NCBI RefSeq assembly: GCF_000376445.1
Contig: NZ_AQXI01000001.1
Location: 1,768,962 to 1,832,961, forward strand
Direction of reading: 5' to 3'
From: Haladaptatus paucihalophilus DX253
Lineage (GTDB): Archaea; Halobacteriota; Halobacteria; Halobacteriales; Haladaptataceae
Length of the DNA: 64,000 bases
The position numbers and the translations under genes are program-made. Numbering within the stretch: position 1 is the stretch's first letter; every line of letters starts with the position of its first letter. Positions 26,706 through 34,041 of this stretch are shown one piece after another. The notes under the pieces were generated by a model, which saw only the letters and a list, made by a program, of their open reading frames with translations, made no database searches and was not told the DNA's origin.

Positions 26706-27788
26706 ATGCGTGCACACGTGAGTATCCTCGTCGTGGTGCTACTGCTCGCCATCATGCCCGCGACGGCGGCGGCAGAACAGACACGAACCGGCGGAACGGT
26801 CGTCGTCGAACAGGGCGAAACCGTCCGCGACGGTCTCACCGCCACCGGCGGAACCGTCGTGATTCGCGGGACGGTCGATGGCGACCTGAGCGCCTTCTCC
26901 GGAAACGTCCTCGTCGCCCAAAGCGGCCGGGTCAACGGCGACGTGTCGGCGGTCGCCGGGAACGTCCGAATCGAGGGGACGGTCACCGGAACCGTCGACG
27001 CACAGACCGGCAACCTCGCCATCGCCCAGTCGGCCACCGTCGGGTCCCTCGAAGGCGCGGCGGGCTACACCCTGATCGCGGGCACCGTCGAAGGGAACGC
27101 GCGGGTTGCGAGCGAGACGCTCACGCTCGCCAACACGGCGAACGTCGGCGGCAACCTCGTCTACGACACGGAAACGTTCAACCGCCAACAGGGGGCGACC
27201 GTCAGCGGGACGGTCCGACAGGACGAATCGCTGGGTGACGCGGGTCCCGCACCCGTGCCGCAAGTGCCCAACTGGGTCGGCGCAGTGTACGGCTTCTTCG
27301 TCAATCTCCTCTTGGGTATCGTGCTGTTGGCGGCGTTCCCCGGCTTCTCCGAGGGCGTCGCCGACCGGGGGCGAGCCGACCCGGTGCTTTCGGTCGGAGT
27401 CGGCCTCCTCCTGCTCGTCCTCATCCCCATCGTGCTCCTCGTCTTCGCCGTGACCCTCATCGGCATCCCCATCTCGATTCTCGGCGCAATCATCTTCGCC
27501 ATCTTCCTCTGGATCGCCACGGTGTACGGGTCGTTCACCGTCGGCGTCTGGCTGCTCTCGCTGGCGGACGAGGGAAGTCGGTGGATCGGCTTGGTGCTCG
27601 GCCTGTTCGTCATCGCCGTCCTCGACCGGATACCCATCGTCGGCGGCATCGTCCAGTTCGTCGTCCTCCTGCTGGGACTCGGCGCGCTGGCGATGGCGCT
27701 CCGGGCGCACTACCGCGGACGGCGGAGCACGCCGGAGTACGTCGAAACGACGCGCAGGGGAACCGACGAGGAGACGCCAGCCGACTGA
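26706..27788 (+). CDS. Bactofilin-like repeat protein with C-terminal membrane domain
   Basis: 360 residues. A Sec-type signal peptide (1-23, ending ATAAAEQ) is followed by a beta-helical polymer-forming region (about 24-165) made of repeated blocks such as GTVVIRGTVDGDLSAFSGN, GDVSAVAGNVRIEGTV. Then about four to five membrane helices (195-340) with IPISILGAIIFAIFLW, and a hydrophilic tail. The beta-helix would be outside the cell, unlike cytosolic bactofilins. A scaffold or cell-surface role is inferred. Confidence 0.82.
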   Translation: MRAHVSILVVVLLLAIMPATAAAEQTRTGGTVVVEQGETVRDGLTATGGTVVIRGTVDGDLSAFSGNVLVAQSGRVNGDVSAVAGNVRIEGTVTGTVDAQTGNLAIAQSATVGSLEGAAGYTLIAGTVEGNARVASETLTLANTANVGGNLVYDTETFNRQQGATVSGTVRQDESLGDAGPAPVPQVPNWVGAVYGFFVNLLLGIVLLAAFPGFSEGVADRGRADPVLSVGVGLLLLVLIPIVLLVFAVTLIGIPISILGAIIFAIFLWIATVYGSFTVGVWLLSLADEGSRWIGLVLGLFVIAVLDRIPIVGGIVQFVVLLLGLGALAMALRAHYRGRRSTPEYVETTRRGTDEETPAD

Positions 27789-28086
27789 CCAATCTATTGT
27801 TCGAGAGCCGACGCGGTGCTACTCATCGAAATCGAAACGAACGACACCGGCGCACGCTGGCAGGACGACGGCAACGCCGTGAGCACGCGGTGCGGTGCGG
27901 TGCGGTGCTGTGCGGTGGCGGTTTCAGTGACGTCTGTCGTTGCAGTCATAGAAAAACTAACGACACCCCACCGCGAGCGGGCGGGGGCTTTCGAAGTCCT
28001 CATCGAGGTCGTCACGGTTTCGGCGAAACCAACTCGAAGTCGTCGTCTTCGACACGCTCAAGGGCCGAGAACGGTAAGACACGGCA
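27789..28086. other. Intergenic stretch with a short tandem repeat
   Basis: 298 bases between the bactofilin-like gene and SAMP2. Long open frames here have non-acidic composition and are rejected. The one visible structure is the 5-base tandem repeat at 27886-27915. The promoter for SAMP2 should be in the last 60 bases but no strong TATA box is visible. Confidence 0.5.
27886..27915 (+). repeat. Pentanucleotide tandem repeat (TGCGG type)
   Basis: Six consecutive 5-base units: CGCGG, three TGCGG, TGCTG, TGCGG. Non-coding. Probably slippage-prone and variable between strains. Confidence 0.75.
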
Positions 28087-28284
28087 ATGAACGTGACCGT
28101 CGAGGTGGTCGGCGAGGGGAGCCACGAGTTCGACGTGGACGACGAAACCTACGCCGACTTGGTGTCGAAAGTGGACCTGAGCCCACACGAGGTGTCCGTG
28201 ATGGTGGACGGGCGGCCGGTTCCGGAGGACCAACCGGTCGAAGCGGAACACGTGAAAATCCTCCGGCTCATCAAGGGCGGATGA
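28087..28284 (+). CDS. samp2: Ubiquitin-like modifier SAMP2
   Basis: 65 residues with a beta-grasp fold and C-terminal diglycine (LIKGG). The sequence runs closely parallel to the Haloferax SAMP2 as I remember it: MNVTVEVVGE at the start, then YADLV, DLSPHEV, VDGRPVPEDQ and the LRLIKGG tail. SAMP2 is activated by the E1-like UbaA and is attached to lysines of target proteins and also supplies sulfur for tRNA thiolation. Its stop codon overlaps the start of the GNAT gene, so the pair is translated together. Confidence 0.95.
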   Translation: MNVTVEVVGEGSHEFDVDDETYADLVSKVDLSPHEVSVMVDGRPVPEDQPVEAEHVKILRLIKGG

Positions 28285-28706
28285 CCGTCCGGGCCGCGAC
28301 CGGGGACGACCACCTCGACGTGTTGCGAATCGTGAACGGCGCGATGCTCGAAATCGACGCCGCGGCAGTCGAGCAGAAAATCGAGTCCGGGGACGTGCTG
28401 GTAGCGGAAGACGAAGGGCGACTCCTCGGCGCGGCGGTGCTCGACGCCGCGGCGGACCGACCGACCCACATCGGGGCAATCGCGGTGCGACGAGCGCGTC
28501 GGGGGCAGGGAATCGGCGGCGAACTGATAGCGGCCGCCGTCGAACGCGAGGGAGCGCTGACGGCCGATTTCGCGCCGAAGGTGCGGCCGTTCTACGAGTC
28601 GTTGGGGTTCGAAATCGAGGAGATGGCGGAGCGAAACGAGGACAAGCCAGACGGGGGACCCGAAGGGGACGGACGGTTGTGGGGACGGTTCGAAAGCGAA
28701 GACTGA
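28281..28706 (+). CDS. GNAT-family N-acetyltransferase
   Basis: 141 residues, ATG overlapping the SAMP2 stop by 4 bases. The acetyl-CoA-binding motif A is IGAIAVRRARRGQGIGGELI (V then RxxGxGG), followed by FYESLGFEIEEM as motif B. Acceptor unknown. The translational coupling to SAMP2 suggests a connection with SAMP conjugation or with ribosomal/tRNA modification, but this is context only. Confidence 0.88.
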   Translation: MTVRAATGDDHLDVLRIVNGAMLEIDAAAVEQKIESGDVLVAEDEGRLLGAAVLDAAADRPTHIGAIAVRRARRGQGIGGELIAAAVEREGALTADFAPKVRPFYESLGFEIEEMAERNEDKPDGGPEGDGRLWGRFESED

Positions 28707-28731
28707 TACCGCGAGTTCGCCAACGACGACC

Positions 28732-28923
28732 ATGGACGAGACGAAACGCCGCCGTCTCTCGCTCATCTGGATGGCGTTCGCGCTGGCGATGGGGTACTAT
28801 GCGCTCGCTGACGGGTTCGACGCCGCGACCGGCGAGTTATTGAGCCTTCTTGTCGCCCTGTTCGGCGTCGGACTGGCCGCGCTCTACTACTTCAATCCCG
28901 GCGACGTGCTGTCGTTCAACTGA
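28732..28923 (+). CDS. Small two-helix membrane protein, unknown
   Basis: 63 residues: basic N-terminus MDETKRRRLS, two helices at about 9-25 and 32-53, ending NPGDVLSFN. It follows the GNAT gene by 25 bases and may be part of the same transcript. No family recognised. Confidence 0.7.
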   Translation: MDETKRRRLSLIWMAFALAMGYYALADGFDAATGELLSLLVALFGVGLAALYYFNPGDVLSFN

Positions 28924-29017
28924 ACGGGAGCGGCGGAGGTCGGTGGGAGGTTGCGATGTCGGCGTCCTCCCGAATCCCAAGTGAGACAATTGTTACAAAA
29001 ATGTAGTTTCGGGAGCG

Positions 29018-29025
29018 CTTTACTG
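29018..29025 (+). promoter_or_regulatory. TATA element for the ATP-grasp gene
   Basis: CTTTACTG, about 27 bases before the ATG at 29049, fits a leaderless transcript. Confidence 0.45.
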
Positions 29026-29048
29026 TGTTCGTTCGGTAGTTCGACGTA

Positions 29049-30029
29049 ATGGTCAGACAGGAGTCACGCTCCCTCGGCATCGTCACGGGAGAGCGGGCAC
29101 CGGAACTGTCGGAAAACGGACGTTCCGTGCAGGCCGAGTTACGCGACCGTGGCTGGGCGGCGGAACCCGTCATCTGGATGGACGAGGATATCGATTGGTC
29201 GCGCTTCGACGTCGCGCTCGTCCGCTCGTGCTGGAACTATCACATCCGACCGGACGCCTTCCGCGAGTGGACGGAAATAGTCGAGGAGGCGGGGGTGACG
29301 CTACTCAATCCGGGGGAGGTCGTTCGCTGGAACATGCACAAGTTCTACCTCCGCGAACTCGCCGCGGAGGGCGTCGATATCCTTCCGACGGCGTGGGTGG
29401 AGCGGGGGAGCGACGGAAACCTTCGGACGGTGCTTCGGGAAAACGGCTGGCAGGAAGCCGTGGTGAAACCGGCCATCGGGACGAGTTCGGCGAACGCGTG
29501 GCGCACGTCGGTTGACGAGGCGGCAGACCGGCAAGAGGAGTTCGAGACGCTCGTGGCCGACCGAGGCGTGCTCGTCCAGCAGTTCGCGCCGGAAATCGCT
29601 GACGGGGAGCGGTCGCTCGTCTTCTTCGGCGGCGAGTTCAGCCACGCGCGGCGGCGCTATCCCGCCGACGGGGACTTCCGCGCCCACAACAGGTACGGCG
29701 GGACGGGAGAGGCCTACGACCCGCCGCGAAAACCCGTCGAGCAGGCGCGAGACGTGCTCGAAACTGCGTGCGAAATTCTGGACATCGACCCCGTTTCCCT
29801 CCCGTACGCTCGCGTGGACGGTCTCGAACGGGGCGGTGACGACGGGGAGGGCGGTGACAACAGGGTCGGAGGTGACAACAGGGACGGCGGTGACGACGAG
29901 CAGACCGGCGAGTTCCACCTGATGGAACTCGAACTCATCGAGCCGTATCTGAGCCTCGATACGCGCGAGGGGGCGGTGACGACGTTCGCCGACGCCATCG
30001 AGTCGGCGCTTCGCGTCGTCCGAAAGTAA
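29049..30029 (+). CDS. ATP-grasp domain protein
   Basis: 326 residues. ATP-grasp fold of the RimK/cycloserine-ligase-like group: pre-ATP-grasp segment with VRSCWNYHIRPDAF, then AVVKPAIGTSS (nucleotide-binding Lys), VLVQQFAPEIADGERSLVFF, HARRR and the metal-binding end YARVDG...LMELELIEPYL. Such enzymes join a carboxylate to an amine with ATP. Odd: between YARVDG and LMELELIEP an 18-base unit is repeated four times (bases 29832-29903), encoding GGDDGE, GGDNRV, GGDNRD, GGDDEQ at residues 262-285. The insertion lies in a loop between active-site strands. Confidence 0.87.
   Translation: MVRQESRSLGIVTGERAPELSENGRSVQAELRDRGWAAEPVIWMDEDIDWSRFDVALVRSCWNYHIRPDAFREWTEIVEEAGVTLLNPGEVVRWNMHKFYLRELAAEGVDILPTAWVERGSDGNLRTVLRENGWQEAVVKPAIGTSSANAWRTSVDEAADRQEEFETLVADRGVLVQQFAPEIADGERSLVFFGGEFSHARRRYPADGDFRAHNRYGGTGEAYDPPRKPVEQARDVLETACEILDIDPVSLPYARVDGLERGGDDGEGGDNRVGGDNRDGGDDEQTGEFHLMELELIEPYLSLDTREGAVTTFADAIESALRVVRK
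29832..29903 (+). repeat. Four tandem 18-base units inside the ATP-grasp gene
   Basis: Each unit starts GG[CA]GGTGAC and keeps the reading frame, encoding GGD[DN]xx. Units 2 and 3 are nearly identical. In-frame expansion within a surface loop. Confidence 0.85.
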
Positions 30030-30041
30030 GTCGATGAAGGC

Positions 30042-31424
30042 CTAAATCAGCGGTTCGACCAGTTCCGTCCCGGCGTCGAGGAGGTCACGAACGCGGTCGT
30101 CGCTCTCTCCCTCGGCGTAAATTCGCATCGCAGGTTCCGTTCCACTCGGGCGGACGAGGAGCCACGACCCGTCGTCGAGGAGGATTTTGAAGCCGTCCTT
30201 CGTCACCACGTCGGCCACGTCGTGACCCGCAACCTCGTCGGGGAGTTCGGCTTCGAGGTCGGCGAGGACGCGCTCCTTTTCGTCGTCCGGACAGTCGAGG
30301 CTGATTTTGTTCTGGTGTATCTCGCCGAACTCGGCGAGCAGGTCGTCCACGCGGTCGTCGAAGGGGCGTTCGGCCGCGATTGCCGCGGCGAGGAGCGCCA
30401 TGAGCACGCCGTCCTTCTCGCGGATGTGGCCGCGAATCGTGAACCCGCCGCTCTCCTCGCCGCCGACGAGCGCGTCGTGGTCCGCGATGGCCTGTGCGAC
30501 CCACTTGAACCCGACCGGCGTCTCGTGGACCTCCTCGCCGTGTTTCTCGGCGATGCGGTCGATGAGGAACGTGGTCGAGACTGTGCGAATCGCCGACCCC
30601 GAGTCGGCTTCGAGGAGGTACTCGTACAGCGCGGCGAAAAAGAGGTTCTCGTCCAAGAAGCCGCGTTCGGGCGTGACGACGGCGATGCGGTCGGCGTCGC
30701 CGTCGTTCGCTATTCCGAGGTCGGCGTCGCCGTCCTCGACCGCTGCGACGAGTTCTTGAAGATTCTCCTCGCTCGGTTCCGGCGACGACCCGCCGAATTC
30801 CGGGTCCCGTTCACAGCGGAGGCATTCGACGCTCGCACCCGCTTCTTCGAGGAGTTCGTCGGTGACGCCGCGGCCGCTCCCGTGCATGGCGTCGTAGACG
30901 ACCGAGAGATCCTCGAAGTCGGCGTCCACGAGGTCGAAGGCGTGGTCGGCGTACGGGGCAACCAAGTCCTCCTCGCTGACCCGGCCGTGTTCGGACTCCG
31001 GCAACGGGTCGGGTTCGGCGAGTCGGGCCATTATCTCGTCGGTCACTTCGGGGAGGGCGGGCGCGCCGTCGGACGGGATGAACTTCACGCCGTTGTACTC
31101 CGGCGGGTTGTGCGAGGCGGTTATCATCAGTCCGCCCGCGAGGTCGCGGTCCACGAGCGTCCACGCGAGAATCGGCGTCGGGGTGTCCCGCTCGGGGATG
31201 AGCACGTCGAACCCGTTCGCGGCGAGGACGCGACAGAGGTCCTCCGCGAATCCGCGCGACGTTTCGCGTGCGTCGTAGCTCACGGCGACCGTCTCGCCCG
31301 CACGGTCCTCGACTTCGCGGAGGTAGTCGGCGACCGCTTGGCCTACGATTTGCACTCGTGGCGACGTGAACTCGTCGAGCGTCGCCCGCCAGCCGTCGGT
31401 TCCGAACGAAATCGGCGTATCCAT
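30042..31424 (-). CDS. Phosphoglucomutase/phosphomannomutase family protein
   Basis: 460 residues from MDTPISFGTDGWR, the usual family start; an upstream in-frame start at 31550 adds a Gly/Ser/Pro stretch not seen in relatives. All four domains are present: the active-site phosphoserine loop TASHNPPEYNGVK, metal loop DGDADRI, sugar loop GGEESGG and phosphate-binding loop RPSGTEPAMR. It interconverts hexose 1- and 6-phosphates, feeding glycosylation or sugar metabolism. It is convergent with the ATP-grasp gene, stops 12 bases apart. Confidence 0.95.
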   Translation of the reverse strand: MDTPISFGTDGWRATLDEFTSPRVQIVGQAVADYLREVEDRAGETVAVSYDARETSRGFAEDLCRVLAANGFDVLIPERDTPTPILAWTLVDRDLAGGLMITASHNPPEYNGVKFIPSDGAPALPEVTDEIMARLAEPDPLPESEHGRVSEEDLVAPYADHAFDLVDADFEDLSVVYDAMHGSGRGVTDELLEEAGASVECLRCERDPEFGGSSPEPSEENLQELVAAVEDGDADLGIANDGDADRIAVVTPERGFLDENLFFAALYEYLLEADSGSAIRTVSTTFLIDRIAEKHGEEVHETPVGFKWVAQAIADHDALVGGEESGGFTIRGHIREKDGVLMALLAAAIAAERPFDDRVDDLLAEFGEIHQNKISLDCPDDEKERVLADLEAELPDEVAGHDVADVVTKDGFKILLDDGSWLLVRPSGTEPAMRIYAEGESDDRVRDLLDAGTELVEPLI

Positions 31425-31673
31425 ACATCGTTCGTCACCGCCGGGGTCGAAAAAACCACCGTGTGGCGTGGTCCCAGAGAAGTATAGAACACCCAACCAA
31501 AGCGCGCTTTCGGGAACCGTTTTGTGAACTCGACGTGAATTCCCGCTCATGAGACGAAGACGAGCGGTATCCGCATCGACGTGCTACTGGAATACGGGAC
31601 AGTTCAAACGATACCAACGACGGCCAGGACGGAACAAGCCCGTTAAACGTTCGCGGCACCAACGAGGTGAATA

Positions 31674-32267
31674 ATGCAACCCAAACCGACAGTCGTCGCG
31701 GTATGCGGCAGCATGCGCGACGGAAGTCACACGCGGACAGCCCTGAAACACGTCCTCGACGCCGCCGCGGAAGCAGGGGCCGAGACGGAACTCATCGACG
31801 TTCGGGAGTACGACCTCCCGATATTCGACCCCGACGAGGAGATGCCGGAGGATGCGGAGGAGATAACGCGGAAGATTCGAGAAGCGGATTCCGTCGTGCT
31901 CGGCAGTCCGGTGTACCACGGGTCGTACACTTCCGCCTTCCGCAACGTCCACGACTACTGTAGCTTCGACGAGTTCGAGGATACCACCGTCGGTCTGCTC
32001 GCGGTGGCCGGTGGTGGCTCCTACGGCAGCACGCTGGACCACATGCGAATCACCGTTCGCGGCGTCCACGGGTGGGTGCTCCCACACCAAGTCGGGATTC
32101 GGAAGGCCTACGACCAGTTCGAGAACGGCGAGTTCAAGGACGAGGATTTGGAAGAGCGAACGCGAAAACTCGGCGAACAGGCCGCGAAATACGCCTTCAT
32201 CACGCCCGACGTCACCTCGGCGGAAGCCGACGAGACGGAGGCGGGGGAAGCGGCGGCGGACGACTGA
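31674..32267 (+). CDS. NADPH-dependent FMN reductase family protein
   Basis: 197 residues, flavodoxin-like fold: CGSMRDGSHTRTAL is the FMN phosphate loop, SPVYHGSYTSAFRNVHDY the middle loop, and VAGGGSYGSTLDHMRI the later flavin contact. The last 25 residues are a hydrophilic, Glu/Ala-rich tail. It would reduce FMN, quinones or chromate-like acceptors with NAD(P)H. A GTTAAAC element near 31643-31649 is a plausible TATA. Confidence 0.92.
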   Translation: MQPKPTVVAVCGSMRDGSHTRTALKHVLDAAAEAGAETELIDVREYDLPIFDPDEEMPEDAEEITRKIREADSVVLGSPVYHGSYTSAFRNVHDYCSFDEFEDTTVGLLAVAGGGSYGSTLDHMRITVRGVHGWVLPHQVGIRKAYDQFENGEFKDEDLEERTRKLGEQAAKYAFITPDVTSAEADETEAGEAAADD

Positions 32268-32283
32268 AACCGGTTTCGAAAAA

Positions 32284-32317
32284 CTCTCAGTCGATAAGAC
32301 CTCTCAGTCGATAAGAC
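32284..32317. repeat. Perfect 17-bp tandem duplication at a gene end
   Basis: CTCTCAGTCGATAAGAC occurs twice back to back (32284-32300 and 32301-32317). The second copy contains the last codons and stop of the GIY-YIG gene. Two identical copies imply a recent event. Confidence 0.9.
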
Positions 32318-32546
32318 GTTCCTTTTCCGCGCGGCGCAGCTGTTTTATCTCGTATTCGCGGGACATCGCGGCGGATTTCGACTCGAATCGCTCGGTGTGG
32401 CGCAACGTAACGGGCGTCCTGCCGCGGGTGTATTTCGCCCCGTTTCCGGCGTCGTGTTCCGCCACCCGGCGGTCGACGTCGGTCGTGTAGCCGGTGTAAA
32501 AAGTGCCGTCACTGCATTCGACGACGTAAACCCAGTGGTCGGTCAC
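32304..32546 (-). CDS. GIY-YIG nuclease superfamily protein (UPF0213 type)
   Basis: 80 residues, the minimal single-domain form. [16 protein letters not shown] supplies the GIY-YIG motif (VYV and YTG), followed by the conserved Arg in [20 protein letters not shown] and the Glu in [16 protein letters not shown]. Members of the UPF0213/YhbQ group are proposed to process DNA or RNA; here the function is untested. A 17-base duplication at 32284-32317 has repeated the very end of the gene. Confidence 0.92.
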   Translation of the reverse strand: MTDHWVYVVECSDGTFYTGYTTDVDRRVAEHDAGNGAKYTRGRTPVTLRHTERFESKSAAMSREYEIKQLRRAEKERLID

Positions 32547-32611
32547 ACCTGACAGGCTTCGCGTGGTTCGTCTTTGTCCTGTCGGTTCCGCCCCCGTTCA
32601 GCCACAGCGGG

Positions 32612-32761
32612 CTATACTTTTTGCGCACGCTCTCGTGCCACCTCGGCGATACCTGCGTTCGCCGAGCAAGCAGGGCAAGCGCGGATGTAACCGGATTCGT
32701 CAGCGAAGACGCGCGCAAATCGTTCCGAGACGTGCGCGCCACAGTGGTCACAGTTTGGCAT
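32612..32761 (-). CDS. Small zinc-finger protein, DUF7563-like, 49 residues
   Basis: 49 residues, ATG at 32761. Zinc-binding cysteines C4 and C7 (CDHCG) and C29 and C32 (CPAC); between them a VSERFARVFADESGYIRA segment; the C-terminus is a short basic helix (VARERAQKV). It matches a very common haloarchaeal small zinc-finger family. The gene sits 65 bases upstream of the GIY-YIG gene on the same strand. A minus-strand TATA-like CATATTTATG lies at about 32814-32823. Confidence 0.82.
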   Translation of the reverse strand: MPNCDHCGAHVSERFARVFADESGYIRACPACSANAGIAEVARERAQKV

Positions 32762-33005
32762 GCTGTCAGCCGACGATTACCTCGTCGGCAACTGAACCTT
32801 CTCGGTGAGCGCATAAATATGCTTTCCAAAATCAGACCCAAATTCGTCGATGGCAAAGATTTGTTCACCGATTTCACAACAATATGCTCAAACAACACTG
32901 TTCGATTGCGTGTGAACAGATTCGTTTTGTGAATCGGAAAACGCGGTTCGGCGACCCCCCTCATTTCCGGTGGAGAACGTCGGTTCTCAGGTCGTCGTGC
33001 TACGC

Positions 33006-33566
33006 TCAGTGGTCGTCCCACGTCTTTTCGCCCGCGGGAATCAGCAGGTCCAACCAGTTCTCCTCGGGCGGGAGCGGACACGAGAACGTCTCGCTGTAGG
33101 CACAGAAGGGGGAGTACGCGAGGTTGAAGTCCACGACGATCTCGTCTCCGTCGGCCGGTTCGCGGTCGGGGTACAGTTCGAGATAGCGCCCGTTCTCGTA
33201 GCTCTGTTGCCCCGTCGTCTTGTCTCGAAACGGAACGAACAGCGAGTCCTGCCCCTCCTGCTGGTACACCGCGAGCGAGGCCTCCTCGCCGTCCACGTCG
33301 AGGTGGAGCGTCATGGTCCGCAGGTAGCGCTGTGACGGCCCGGCGGTCGTTTCGAGGTCGAGGGGTTCGGGGTCGTCGTGTCGCTCGACCGTCGCCGTCA
33401 CGCGATAGTCGGCATCCGGGTCGAAGTACGACAGGCCGTCGAAATCGTCTCGTTCCCCCGGCGGAATCGGTGACTGCGGGTGACTCCCGAAGAAGTCGTC
33501 TTTCTCTGCCCGGGTGGAGAGCAGTTCCTCGCGCCAGTCGGTCTCCGTGGTCTCGAACTCGGTCAT
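33006..33566 (-). CDS. DUF1684 family protein
   Basis: 186 residues from MTEFETTETDWREEL; a longer start at 33662 adds non-acidic sequence. DUF1684 marks are visible: WREELLSTRAEKDDFFGSHPQSPIP at the start, GLSYFDPDADYRV, FVPFRDKTTGQQSYENGRYLEL and the C-terminal DFNLAYSPFCAYSETFSCPLPPEENWL. It is a conserved cytoplasmic protein of unknown function in bacteria and haloarchaea. Confidence 0.9.
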   Translation of the reverse strand: MTEFETTETDWREELLSTRAEKDDFFGSHPQSPIPPGERDDFDGLSYFDPDADYRVTATVERHDDPEPLDLETTAGPSQRYLRTMTLHLDVDGEEASLAVYQQEGQDSLFVPFRDKTTGQQSYENGRYLELYPDREPADGDEIVVDFNLAYSPFCAYSETFSCPLPPEENWLDLLIPAGEKTWDDH

Positions 33567-33696
33567 ACCGTGGCGTACTCGTTCGCGGCGGGTAAACGCT
33601 CCGTCCTTCGCCAGTCGCGCCGGGAGCGGGAGATCGAGGGGAAAAACATCAATTCTCCACAAAGAATTTACCCGAGAACGCGAACCGGGAGGACGT

Positions 33697-33906
33697 ATGG
33701 GAAATCCACTTGGACTCTTTATCGCCCTCCTCGGTATCGCACAGGCCGCAAAACCGTACGGATTTGCGCGATTTCAGGAACAGATGGACGCCATCGGAAG
33801 CAAACGACGCTCATCGGAAGTCGAACCGGCGGAATGGAAAGTACTGTGGACGCGGGTGATGGGCGTCATCCTCACCGTCATCGGTCTCGGCCTACTTCTC
33901 GGCTAA
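33697..33906 (+). CDS. Small membrane protein, possibly DUF6199
   Basis: 69 residues with hydrophobic helices at about 4-20 and 52-68 and a polar centre containing AEWKVLWTRVMG. The pattern resembles small DUF6199-type membrane proteins, but the call is tentative. It is divergent from the DUF1684 gene and followed by the helicase gene after 135 bases. Confidence 0.65.
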   Translation: MGNPLGLFIALLGIAQAAKPYGFARFQEQMDAIGSKRRSSEVEPAEWKVLWTRVMGVILTVIGLGLLLG

Positions 33907-34041
33907 GGTCGTCGCGTCGCTACCTATGCACACCAATTCGTCCCTTTTTCCCCTATCACTTCCGCCGCGTGCTTAGGTTTAAATACCGAGACGGGACCAC
34001 CTCAGGTCAACAGCCCTAAGCAGGGGGGAAACAGAAACAGA

